A stretch of DNA of 64,000 nucleotides, taken from the NCBI RefSeq assembly GCF_018446385.1, contig NC_055988.1, positions 64,877,788 through 64,941,787 on the forward strand, given 5' to 3'. Position numbers and translations under genes: made by a program. The DNA comes from Zingiber officinale. Lineage: Eukaryota > Streptophyta > Magnoliopsida > Zingiberales > Zingiberaceae. This document shows, piece by piece, positions 12,435 through 24,031 of this stretch (positions are counted from its first letter, which is position 1; each line of letters begins with the position of its first letter). The notes beneath the pieces are model-generated. The model searched no databases. It was not told the DNA's origin and was given only the letters and a program-made list of their open reading frames with translations.

Positions 12435-15400
12435 ATCTCTCATTTATACTAAAAGACTAAGCTGCCATATCTGCTGCCATACATCTGATTTCCATCCCCT
12501 CCATATGTCAATTAAAAGCTTTCACCGGAAGGGCCTTAGTGAAAAGATCTCTCAGGTTATCATCTGATGCAATCTAGGCGGCAACAATTTCTCCTCGTTA
12601 TACGATGTCTCATATTGGGTGCTACTTCCATTTTATTGTGTTTACTTACCTTATGGACTTATGGTTTCTTCGAGTTTGCTACTGCACCACTATTATTACA
12701 ATAAATCGTAATAATCTTTGGACAAACCAAAAATCATGTCTAGGTCTATCATGAAGTTTCTTCTATGGCTGCCTCAGAGGTTGCCACATACTCAGCTTAT
12801 ATGGTGGAGTCCGGAAAAGCATCTATGCTTAACACTCCTCCATAGTTATGGCTTCACCTCCTAAAGTAAACACAAAACCCCGAGGTCAATTTACTATTTG
12901 TCCCTATCTGATTGTAAGTCAAAATCCGTGTAACCCACAGGGATCAAATTATCTGCCTTGTAAACTAGCATATAATCTCTAATCCCTCTAAGGTACTTTA
13001 ATATATACTTTACGGCAGTCTAGTGTCCCAATCTTGAGTTACTTCAATATTTGCTAACTATGCCCTGGGCAAAACAGATATCCAGTCTCGTACACAGCAT
13101 TACATACATTAGGCTTCCGATAGCTGAAGCATAAGGAACTGCCTTCATGTCCTCTATCTATTTTGATGCCTTCAGATACATCTCTTTAGATAAAGATTCT
13201 TCATGCATAAAAGGTAGAAAAACCTTTCATGGAGTCTTGCATAATTAAACGAGCTAGGATAGCACGACATTCTTTTCTTGTGATTCCTTTGTTCCCGAGA
13301 ATATGTGTGCACTCTCCCAAGTCCTTCATTTTGAATTGTTTGGACAACCATACCCTTACTTCCGACAACACTTTGATATTGTTTCCAACTACCAAAAATG
13401 TCATCTACGTATAGTACAAGAAATACCATCACACTTCTTGTATACACAAAATTCCTCCGGTCACTGAATAAATCCATAGGTCTGAATTACTTTATTAAAC
13501 CGGATGTTTCCAAGACCTTAAAGCTTTACTTCAGTCCATAGACCGATTGAGCTTACATACATGATGCTCTTTGCATTTTGCAATGAACCCCTCTGGTTGC
13601 TTCATATAGATGCTTTCTTCAAGACTTCCTTTAAGGAAAGCTATCTTGACATCTACTTGTCAAATCTCATAATCCATATGAGCAACAATAGATAAAAGAA
13701 TCCGGATAGACTTAAGCATGGATACTGATAAAAAGTTTCTCTTTTTTCAACAAGCCTTACTTTGAAAGTTTCAACCTTCCCGTCTGTCCTTCTTTTTCTA
13801 TTGTGGATCTAATGACTTTTACACGATTTGATTTTTCTATAAGCTCCCAGACTTTATTAGAATACATATATTCTAATTCTATATTCATTGCTCTTTGCCA
13901 AGATGCTGCATCTTTATCTTGGAGTGTTTCATGTCCGGGGACCAGGTTCATGTTCACCAGGGATCAAGTCCAAAGACTCTCCCAAAATACGCATCTTTAT
14001 CTTGTAGTGCCTCCCACTACAACGAGGCACTTTATGCAATTGTGTATCATTTTTGATACGTGTTGCAGTTTCTTGTGATATCTCATCTTGTATAGTTGGT
14101 ACTAGATTAGACATGTCCTTTATTATTTCCTTAAGAACAAATTTACTTATGGACATGTGGTTCATTACATAGTCCTTTTTTAAAAATAGGACATTGGTGC
14201 TAACAATGACCTTCTGATTTTAAGGACTATAAACCTCTTTCGTTTCTCTCGGATAACCCATAAACAAGTGAACTCTTGTTCTTAATTCCAACTTATCAGT
14301 GTCTCCTTTTAGTACATGTGTTGGACTACCCCAAATCTGAATATGCTTTAGACTAGGCTTACGCCCATTCTATAATTCTATGGGAGTAGAGGGTTCTGAT
14401 TTAGAAGGTACTATGTTCACTTCCATTTCCAAAGTATATCCTCAAAACGAATTTGGTAATAACTCATCATCGATCTAATTATTTCTATAAGAGTCATATA
14501 CTTTCTTTCTGCCACACCATTCTGTTGGGGTGTACCAGGTGTAGTCAGTTGGGATTTAATCCCGACTTCTAATAAGTGTCTCCTAAACTCTCCTAAAAGG
14601 TACTTGCCACTACGATCTCACCGCAGTGTCTTGATACCTTGACATTTCTCCGCATCAGTTCTGTACTCTTTGAACTTATCAAAGTATTTAGACTTGCGGG
14701 GTATCAAGTAAATATACCTGTATCTCGAATAGTTGTCTATAAAAGAGACCAAATATTCGAAACCACCTCTTTCCTGGATAGTCATAGATCCACACAAATC
14801 AGAATGAACCAATTCCAACACATCTTTGGCTCTATACCCCTTAAACTTAAAAACTCCTTGATTATTTTTCCTTTTAAGTAAGACTCGCAGGTTGGAAATA
14901 TTTCTACTACCAATGAACCCAAAAGTTCATCGATTATTATCCTTTGAATCCTACTCAAGTTAATATAACCTAGCCTTAGATGCCAAAGATATGATTGGTT
15001 CATTTCTGAAGGTTGCTTTCTCTTATTAGAGTTAGAAGATATGTTATTAATTTTCATTTGTTGCATCGTGAAAGTTATTGGATTTATAAATTGTTAACCA
15101 ACGTACCAGAACAGATATCTTCCCTCTTTTTCTTGATAACATCTTTGTTATCAAAAGAGACAGAATATCAAGTTCTTTGAATAGTTTAGAAACTGAATTT
15201 AAGTTCTTTCTAAACTTGGTATGTAAAGACAATTTCTTAAAATCCATGTTTTATTCCTATAAGAGGATAAACATCTCCCACTGCAATAGCTGCTACTTTT
15301 GCAGCAGTGCCCATGTTGACAGTATTTTCCCTTTCACATAGTTGTCAGGTTTCCTGGAACCCCTGCAATGAATTGCAGACATGATCAGTGACTCCCATAT

Positions 15401-15480
15401 CTACATACCAGGTACCAGTAGATAACACCACTAAACATGTTTCAACAACTAATGAATTAAATACACTTTTATTGTTCTCA
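12435..15480 (-). pseudogene. degraded copia pol of element N (protease-integrase-RT-RNase H)
   Basis: Minus-strand order is protease remnant (about 15480-15240), integrase (about 15240-14240, with a VHSDLCGSM stretch and FEYLVSFIDNYSRY), RT (about 14160-13090, with VLYVDD at about 13400) and RNase H (13080-12435). Every domain matches element O but is split by stops and frameshifts. The longest open pieces are under 120 codons. No functional protein is expected, so N must have depended on enzymes from relatives if it moved in this state. Confidence 0.85.
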
Positions 15481-15600
15481 TTTTTGAGAGGACAGTCCAC
15501 CTTAGAGTTCAAGTTTTGTTTCCAATCATAATTGGGACTACTAAATCTATTCTATAGTATAACAGCTAGGGGATTGACAAACATTTGAAAACCTAAGCAT
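15481..15600 (-). pseudogene. remnant of gag of element N with large deletion
   Basis: The gag start region (compare 22860-22960) is joined almost directly to the zinc-knuckle/protease border (compare about 22150). About 0.7 kb of gag is missing relative to element O. Confidence 0.7.
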
Positions 15601-17028
15601 CACAAAAATATTTGGTTAACACGAACACCTTAAAATCCCTGTGAATTTTGTATGTCACGTTAGTGTAGACGTATACAAATTCAAACTTTAATAGGAGATT
15701 TTATCCATTAATTTTATTGTCTTGTCAACCTATCTTTTATGACAAATAAAATTAATAATTGGTCTTTCTTTGATCAAATATTTAGTCAAAACTTTGAATT
15801 TATAATAATATTTATTCCTCAAATAATATTATTTAAATTCACCAACACCTCAAACACTGAGAATTATGCATGCCACGTTAGTGTGGACGTATACAAATTC
15901 AAACATTTATAAGAGGAGGGTTTAACCCATTAATTATCTTGTCAACCTTAAATTACCTGAAACACCATGAATTTTGTATGCCACGTTAGTGTGGATGTAT
16001 ACAAATTCAATTGTTTGTAAGAGGAGGTATTACCCATTTTATTTTGTCAACCTAACTTTATGACAAATAAAATTACCTCAAACACCGTGAATTTTGTATG
16101 CCACGTTAGTGTGGACGTATACAAATTCAAACATTTGTAAGAGGGGGGATTTTACCTAGCTTTATGACAAATTAATAGTTGGTATTCCTTTGGTCCCGCA
16201 AAACAATAGCAGTGACTTCGTTGGGGAGGATACTATTGAATGCGTCTAAGTGTATACCATTACTTGATACTTAGTCCATTAAATAGGATTATGCCCCTTC
16301 AGTTGGAGAAGATCACACGCTCCTAAATAATTTCCTATAATCATCCATAAAGGAAGTTTGATCTAGTGATCCGCAACAAATCCATCCATTGTGGAGGGAG
16401 GCACTCAGAACCAACACGCAAGCTTGTCGCATCACCTACAGGCTAGTAATGGAGACCGTGGAATATATTTAAAAATCCCTCTCCCACTTAGTTATTTAAG
16501 GTAAGGAATTTTAACCTATGCTAACATACATCATATGCATATCACAGTAAATAAAAGTAATGAATATGGAAATTAATTTTCCAACTATTATGGCTTCTTC
16601 TATCACTGTCCTTCACGTGCTGCCATCCCTAGGGATTATGTTGTCGGGTGCATCGAGCTTCCTTTTCCACTGTGCCTCTGGTCCTCCAATAGCACCACGC
16701 CTCGCAAGGATACGATCCACAACAAAAATAGAATTTTACATATATTGATCCTATATTCCATAAAGGAATGTACATGTAATCTAGATCGAAACAAAAATGT
16801 AAAATCCTAATAACTAATACAGCTACTGCTGTATTTAATATTACAATCATGTACACACAATAAAATGCCCTTGACATGTCCAAGGGTCTAATCACACACA
16901 ATATCTATATGTCATAATAGTTGGAGCCTACAACCACAAAGTTAGCACATCCTACTATTATCCTACCTAAATTATGTATGACATGTGCATAATCTATTTG
17001 AAAACCAAACACACAGAGGCAAACCCTA
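15600..17028 (-). other. untranslated leader of element N with expanded tandem units
   Basis: The unit around TTTGTATGCCACGTTAGTGT appears four times (about 15641, 15860, 15969 and 16087), whereas A and O each have one copy (about 270 and 23057). The remainder is leader sequence matching O, ending at the PBS. Confidence 0.82.
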
Positions 17029-17040
17029 GCTTTGATACCA
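17029..17040 (-). other. primer binding site of element N
   Basis: GCTTTGATACCA on the plus strand is one base off the complement of TGGTATCAGAGC. It lies two bases from the LTR at 17043. Confidence 0.88.
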
Positions 17041-17042
17041 AT

Positions 17043-19665
17043 TGTTGGTTGGTCCTAGGAGGATCGTACCGGTTCCACTGTACAAAAATTTTGTACAAGT
17101 GTCGAACCTTTTCCTAAACAACCTATTGTGTTCTTTAGAAGTTAAATTAGGAATCGCAAACGAAACTTAACATTATTGATTCCAAATTTAACTTATATGT
17201 TCTTAATGGTTTAGACTTGGAACACAAGTGAAACTTAACACTATTGATCCAAATTAACCTATGTTATAAATTCAATTAAATATTAATTTCCAAAATTGGC
17301 TTCCAGGATTGTATGGCGAGGCACATGACCTTCTTGGGTATGGGAGCATCCACCACCGCCTAGACAAAGCCTTTTAAGGAAAGCTAATATTTAATTTACT
17401 TATATAACTCTAGGTTTAACCAAAAAGAACAATCGAATCACAAATTCGAAAAACAAAGAAAAACACAAACTCGAATTACAATTCGAAAAACTAGAATCTA
17501 ATGCCTCTTGTGTTTGCAATTCATACAAAAGAAAAACTAGTATGATGCGGAAAATAATTACTAGTTATACCTTCCTTTGTATGCAACGACCTCTTGATCT
17601 TCTACCGTATTCCTCTTCTTATCCCGGACGTTGTGTGGGCAACGATCTACCGAGATGAGAACCACCCAAGCCCTTCTTCTTCCTCTTTGCAAGTTTCAAC
17701 CAAATCAAGAATCCTCCAAGGATGTAGAATTTCGGCCACCACCACCAAGCTCCAAGGGATGCAAGAAACAAAGCATCCTTTCTCTCCTTCTTCTCCTAGC
17801 TAGATCCGACCACCATCAAAAGCTCCAAGAGAAGGATGAAACCGGCCACTAAAGAAGAAGAGAAGAGGAGAGGGAGAACCTCTAGGGCCGGCCACAACCA
17901 AAGAAGAAAAGAGAGGAAGAAATAGAATAGAGTCGTTACCCATGAAGGCACCTCTACCCCCTCTTTTATAATCCTTGGTCTTGGCAAATAAGGAAATTTA
18001 AATAAAAACTTCCTTAATTCCTTTGCCACGAAAAAGAAAATTTATTTAATTAAAAAAAATAATTTCCTTTTCATTATTAACATGGTCGGCCACTTATTAG
18101 CTCCAATCAAGGAAAGTTTAATTCACACAAGAATTAAAACTTCCTAATTTGTTTATGGAAATTTATAAAAAAAAAATTCTCTAATAATTTTTTCCCTTCA
18201 TGGTGGGTTATAAAAGGAAATTTTATAAATTAAAATCTTTCTTTTAAATATGTGGATGATTTTCAAAAGGAAAGTTATTTCTAAAATTAAAATCTCCTTT
18301 CAATCTACAAATAAGGAAAGATATCTAATCTTTTTTTAATCCTTTGTAGAAACTTATAAAAGGAAAAATTTATAATTTTAAAACTCTCTTTTAAAATCAT
18401 GATCATGGTTACAAAAAAAGAAAGTTTTATCAAAATTAAAATCTTCCTATCAATCTACAAATAACGAAAGATATCAAATCTTTTCTTAATCCTTTGTAGA
18501 ACTATAAAAGGAAATATTTAAATTTCAAACTCTCTTTTAAAACCATGATATCCACATAAGAATAATTTTAAATAAAAATCCCTTTTTATTTTCTAGTCGC
18601 TAGCCACCTAAGCTTGGGACCCAAGCTTTGGCCGGCCACCTAAAATTGGCTCCACCATTAGCTTTGTCCAGCCCTAGCTTGGGCTCCAAGCTAGCTTGAC
18701 CGGTCACCTTAAGGTGGGTAGAAAGGTGGGTATAGGTGGGTATAATTCTCTATATACAAGAGGCTACGATAGGGACCAAGAGGAGGAATGATTTTGGTCT
18801 CCCGATGAAATTAAGCTTCTCGTGTTCGCCCCGAACACCCAACTTAATTTCATCAATAATAATTCATACCACTAAAGAATTATTATTGAACTACCGCACC
18901 AATCCCAAATTATATTTTGGGCTCCTTCTTATTATGAGTGTGTTAGTCTCCCTGTGTTTAAGATGTCGGATGTCCACTAATTAATTGAGTTACTGACAAC
19001 TCATTTTAATTAATATCTCAGTCCAAGAGTAGTACCACTCAACCTTATCGTCATGTTTGACTAAGTCCACCTGCAGGGTTTAACATGACAATCCTTATGA
19101 GCTCCTCTTGGGGAAATTATCAACCTAGATTACTAGGACACAGTTTCCTTCTATAATCAATAACATACACTATAAGTAATATCATTTCCCAAATTATCGG
19201 GCCTATTGATTTATCGAGCTAAATCTCACCCTTTGATAACTCAAAGAAATGAATACTAAATATATGTACTTGTTATTATATTAGGATTAAGAGCACACAC
19301 TTCCATAATAACTAAGGCGTTATTCTTTTATCAAGTCAGTATAAAAAGGACTTACCTTAAATGGTCCTGCTTAGTACACTCAAAGTGTATTAGTGTAATT
19401 TATCAGTCAAGATAAACTAACACCTAATTACACTACGACTATTCCAATGATTTGTTCCTTTCTATCTTAGTCGCGAGCTATTGTTTATAATTTATAAAGA
19501 ACCGATAACATGATCTTCTGCGTGTGACACCACACACCATGTTATCACAATATAAATTAATTGAACAACTACACTTAGCATAAATGTCGACATTTTTGAC
19601 CAATGTGATTCTTTATTTCAAAATAAATGTTTACAAAAGCTAGGTTTTTAATATATACTCTAACA
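17043..19665 (-). repeat. 5' LTR of element N
   Basis: 2623 bp, colinear with 9885-12434. It begins TGTTGGTTGG and ends ACTCTAACA on the plus strand, followed by the ATTCG target duplication. Confidence 0.92.
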
Positions 19666-19670
19666 ATTCG

Positions 19671-20883
19671 GTCTCATGCATAGCATACATTAGGCTTCCT
19701 ACAACATAAGGAGCTGCCTTCATTTCTTCTATTTCTTTTGATGTCTACGGAGACATCTCTTTAGATTAAGATGCTCCATGCCTAAAAGGTAGAAAACCTT
19801 TCTTGGAGTCTTGCATGCTAAAACGAGCTAGGATGATATTGATATATGAAGCTTGAGATAAGCACAACATTCTTTTCTTGCGATCCCTTGACCCCGAGAA
19901 TATGTGTGCATTCTCCCAAGTCCTTCATATCAAATTGCTTGGACAACCATACCCTTACTTCCAATAACACTTTGATATTGTTTCTAACTATCAAAAATGT
20001 CATCTACGTATAGTACAAAAAATACCACCACGTTTCTATCACACTTTTTGTATACACAAGACTCATCTGGATACTGAATAAATCCATATGGCTGGATTAC
20101 TTCATTAAATCGGATGTTCCAAGACCTTGAAGCTTGCTTCAGTCCATAAATAGACCGATTGAGCTTACATACAAGATGCTCTTTGCGCTTTGCAATGAAC
20201 CCCTCTGGTTGCTTCATATGGATGCTTTCTTCAAGACTTCCATTAAGGAAAGCTGTCTTGACATCCACTTGCCAAATCTCATAATCCATATGATCAGCAA
20301 AAGATAAAAGAATCCGGATAGACTTAAGCATGGCTACCGGTGAAAAGGTTTCCTTATAATTGATATCCTTTTTCAACAAGCCTTGCTTTAAAAGTTTCCA
20401 CCTTCCCGTTTGTCCCTTTTTTTCTATTGTAGACCTATTTACACCCAATGACTTTTACACTATTTGGTGGTTCTACAAGCTCCCAGACTTTATTAGAATA
20501 TATAGATTCTACTTCTGTATTCATTGCTCTTTTCCAAGATGCTGCATCTTTATCTTGGAGCGCTTTGTCATATGTCCGAGGATCAGGTTCATGTTCTCCA
20601 GGGATCAAGTCCAAAGACTCTCCTAAAACATGAATCTTTCAGGTTGCATAACAACCCTCCCACTATGACGAAGCACTGTCTGCAATTGTGCATCATTTGT
20701 GACATGTGTTGCAGTTTCTTGTGATATCTCATCTTGTACAGTTGGTACTAGTCTAGACGTGTCCTCTCTAATTTCTTCTAGAACAATTTCACTCATGGGC
20801 TTATGGTTCATTATATAATCTTCCTCTAAAAATTGAGCATTGGTGCTAACAATGATCTTCTGATTTTTAGGATTATAAAACAA
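19671..20883 (-). pseudogene. reverse transcriptase region of element O
   Basis: Minus strand. The best open block (20448-19984) includes the RT core: QVDVKTAFLNGSLEESI with the first catalytic aspartate, CKLNRSIYGLKQASRSW, and VLYVDDIF with the YVDD active site near 20005. Downstream KQFDMKDLGECTHILG follows in another frame. Upstream (20883-20620) is the integrase-RT linker with NAQFLEEDYI. Stops and frameshifts separate the blocks, so this is a pseudogene, though much better kept than the same region in N. The gene is cut at 19670 by N. Confidence 0.85.
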
Positions 20884-20898
20884 ACTACCTTTCGTTCC

Positions 20899-21999
20899 CT
20901 AAGGATATCCCACAAACAAACAAACTTCTGTACGTGATTCCAACTTGTCAGTATCTCCATTCAGCACATGTGCTGGACTACCCCATATCCGAATATGAAT
21001 CAGACTAGGCTTGTGCCTATTCCACAATTCCATGGGAGTAGAGGGTACTGATTTAGAAGGTACCATATTTAGAATGTATACTGCTGTTTCCAGGGCATAT
21101 CCCCAAAACGAATTTGGTAATTCTGAATAACTCATCATCGATCTAACCATTTCCATAAGAGTCATATTCCTTCATTTTGCCAAACCATTCTGTTGGGGTG
21201 TACCAGGTGCAGACAATTGGGATTGGATCCCAGCCTCTGATAAGTAATTCCTAAACTCTCTAAAGAGGTATTCGCCACCACGATCAGATCGTAGTGTCTT
21301 GATACTTTTACCAAGATGTTTCTCCACATCAGCCTTATACTCTTTGAACTTATTAAAACATTCAGACTTGCGGCGCATCAAGTAAATGTACCCATATCTC
21401 GAATAGTCGTCTATGAAAGTGACAAAATATTCGAAACCACCTCTTGCCTGGATAGACATAGGACCACACGAATCAGAATGAACCAATTCTAACACATCTT
21501 TGGCTCTATACCCTTTGGCCTTAAAAGGTCTCTTGGTCATTTTACCTTCCAAGCAAGATTCACAAGTTGGAAAGTTTTCCAACACTAATGAACCCAAGAG
21601 TCCATCGGCTATTAGCCTTTGAATCCTACTTAAGTTAATATGACCAAGCCTTAGATGCCAAAGATATATTTGGTTCATTTCCGAATGTTCCTTTCTCTTA
21701 TTAGAATTAGAAGATGTATTATTAATTTCCATTTGTTGCTTTATGGGAGAAATTGGATTTAAAGTATACAAATTGTCAACTAATGTACCAGAACAGATAA
21801 TAACCCTATTCTTCTTGATAACTACTTTGTCATCAAAAGAAACAGAATATCCATCCACAAACAATTTAGAAACTGAAATTAAATTCTTTCTAAAAGTTGG
21901 TACATAAAGACAATTTCTTAAAACCAAAGTTCTATTTCTATCGAATGATAAGTAGACGTCTCCCACTACAACAGCCTCCACTTTTGTAGCATTGCCCAT
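20899..21999 (-). pseudogene. protease tail and integrase of element O
   Basis: Two long minus-strand frames, 21999-21172 (275 codons) and 21165-20899. The first holds a zinc-binding segment (HLRLGHINLS then CESCLEGK), the first catalytic Asp context ELVHSDSCGPM, FVTFIDDYSRYGYIYLM with the second Asp region, and [10 protein letters not shown]. It stops in PQQNGLAK, where the catalytic Glu region begins. The second continues [19 protein letters not shown] to FVGYP. A short gap or frameshift near 21170 is the visible lesion. The arrangement is typical of Ty1-copia integrase, which inserts element cDNA into chromosomes. Confidence 0.87.
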
Positions 22000-22145
22000 G
22001 TAGATGGTTATCTCCCCCTCATATAGTCGCCGAGTTTCCTGCTACAATGTATTGCAGACATGATCAGTGGCTCCTGTATCTACACACCAGGTGCTGGTAG
22101 ATAACACCGCTAAACATGTTTCAACTACTAGAGAATAAGATATAC
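22000..22145 (-). pseudogene. aspartic protease region of element O
   Basis: Minus strand. A WCVDTGATDHVC stretch at about 22095-22060 carries the DTG-type catalytic triplet of the retroelement protease. A stop follows shortly after, before the frame continues into 21999. Confidence 0.78.
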
Positions 22146-22955
22146 CTTTATTGTTCTCTCTCCTACGAGGACAGTCCGCCTTCTAAGGTCCAGTATGCTT
22201 GCAAATAAAGCACTTTCCTTTCGACTTCTTTACTCCATCTTTCGGTCCAGTACCTAGAGATCTATTCACCTTCTTTGTCAAGCCAGCTTGTTTCTTGTTC
22301 TTCTTCTTGCCTTTCGACTTAGAAGTAGAAACATTTTCAGCAAAGTGAATTTGAGAATTATGACGAAATAACCCTTCTACTGCCTAAAGTTCTGTCAGTA
22401 GTTCTGCCAATGAATACATCCTCTTATTCATATTATAGTTCAGGCGGAACTGCTCAAAACTTCTGGGTAGCGTTTGGAGAATAATATCGACCTGGGTTTC
22501 CTCATCGATTTCAACTCCAAGGATTTGTATCTCGTTCAAGTAAGCCATCATCTTAGGATATGATCTCTTACAGGTGTCTCTTCTGACATGGTGGCTGTCA
22601 TTAATTTTTTCATTGCCTCTTGCCTAGCAGCCCGACTCTGGTGTCCGAAGAGTTCCTTGAGATTGTTCATCATATCATAAGCAGTTGGCAAGTCCTGATG
22701 CTGATGTTGCAGCATATTTGACATTGAAGCTAAAATGTAACACCGTGCCAACTCATCTGCCTTTACCCATTTCTTATGATACTCAATCTCCTCTTGACTA
22801 GAATCACTATTAGGCACTTCAGGGCAGGTCTCTAATAGTACAAACTTATAGCATTCAGTAGTTAGGACAATGTCCAGGTTTCTTTTCCAATCTATGTAGT
22901 TAGGACCAGTAAGTTTGTTCTCTTTCAGAATAATGGCCAGTGGGTTGAAAGACAT
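22146..22955 (-). pseudogene. gag of element O
   Basis: The ATG is on the minus strand at 22955-22953, with the first 136 codons open to 22548. They include LTGPNYIDWKRNLDIVL and CYILASMSNMLQHQHQDLPT of the UBN2 gag family. Downstream the frame is broken. The CCHC zinc knuckle near 22200 reads CFICKHTGP, then a stop, then KADC, so the histidine and the following tryptophan are lost. The usual product packages RNA into particles; this copy cannot make the full protein. Confidence 0.85.
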
Positions 22956-24017
22956 CCTAAGAATCACAAAATAAGATTTGGTCAAGACTCTAAATTTAGA
23001 ATAATATTGATTCCTCAAACAATATTATTTAAATTTACCAACACCTCAAAACACCGTGAATTTTGCATGCCACGTTGGTGTAAACGTATACAAATTCAAC
23101 ATTTGTAAGAGGAGGTTTTACCCATTAATTTTATTATCATGTCATCCTAACTTTATGACAAATAAAATTAATAGTTGGTATCCTTTGGTCACACAAATAA
23201 TAGCAGTGACTCCGTTGGAGAAGATACTATTAAATGCGTCTAAGTGTATACTATTACTTGATACTTAGTCCATTAAATAGGATTGTGTCCCTTCAGTTAG
23301 AGAAGATCACACACTCCTAAATAATTTCCTATAACCATCCATTAAGGAAGTTTGATCTAGTGATCTGTAAACAAACCCATCCGTTGTGGAGGGAGGCACT
23401 CAGAGCCAACACGCAAGTTTGTTGCATCACTTACAAACCAGTAATGGAGACCGTGGAATTTATTTAAAATCCCTCTCCCATTTAGTTATTTAAGGTGAGG
23501 AATTTTTCATGCAAGCACACATCACATGCACACACACATCATAGTAAATAAAAGCAATAAATATGGAAATTAATTTTCCAACTATTATGGCTTCTTCCAT
23601 CACTGTCCTCCGTGTGCTGCCAGTCCTAGGGTTCATGTCGTCGGGTCCATCGAGCTTCCTTTTCTGCTGCGCTTCTGGTCCTCCAATAGTACCACACCTT
23701 GCAAGGATACGATCCGCGATAAAAATAGAATTTTACATATATCGATTCTATATTCCACAAGGGAATGAACATGAAGTCTAGATCGAAAAAATGTAAAATC
23801 CTAGGGTTAATACAGCTCCTGCTGTATTTAATAAACACAATCATGCACACATAAAATGCCCTTAACATGTCCAAGGGTCTAATCACACACAATCACATTA
23901 AGCCATAACAGTTGGAGCCTGCAACCACAGAGTTAGCATATCCTACTATTATCCTGCCTAAAATATATATGACATGTGCATAATTAAATGAAAACCAAAC
24001 ACACAGAGGCAACCCTA
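22956..24017 (-). other. untranslated leader of element O
   Basis: Colinear with leaders of A and N, with one copy of the unit expanded in N. No coding frame is supported. Confidence 0.82.
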
Positions 24018-24029
24018 GCTCTGATACCA
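24018..24029 (-). other. primer binding site of element O
   Basis: GCTCTGATACCA is the exact complement of TGGTATCAGAGC. It lies two bases from the LTR at 24032. Confidence 0.92.
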
Positions 24030-24031
24030 AT

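Larger units (their letters stand above)
9885..19665 (-). mobile_element. Angela-like Ty1-copia element N, complete but defective, nested in O
   Basis: The 9.78 kb element is bounded by TGTTGGTTGG and CTCTAACA with ATTCG duplications. The LTRs are 9885-12434 (2550 bp) and 17043-19665 (2623 bp). The size difference is mainly an about 70-bp indel near 17745-17815. By eye the first 300 bp of the two LTRs differ at roughly 5 percent of positions. The internal region (12435-17042) keeps a leader, PBS and degraded pol but has lost most of gag. Confidence 0.92.

Noticed and set aside
9239..24031. Tandem LTR-internal-LTR-internal-LTR array produced by unequal recombination.
   Set aside because: The ATTCG duplication exactly flanks 9885-19665, and the two outer internal pieces join without overlap inside pol. 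Nesting explains this and a recombination array does not.
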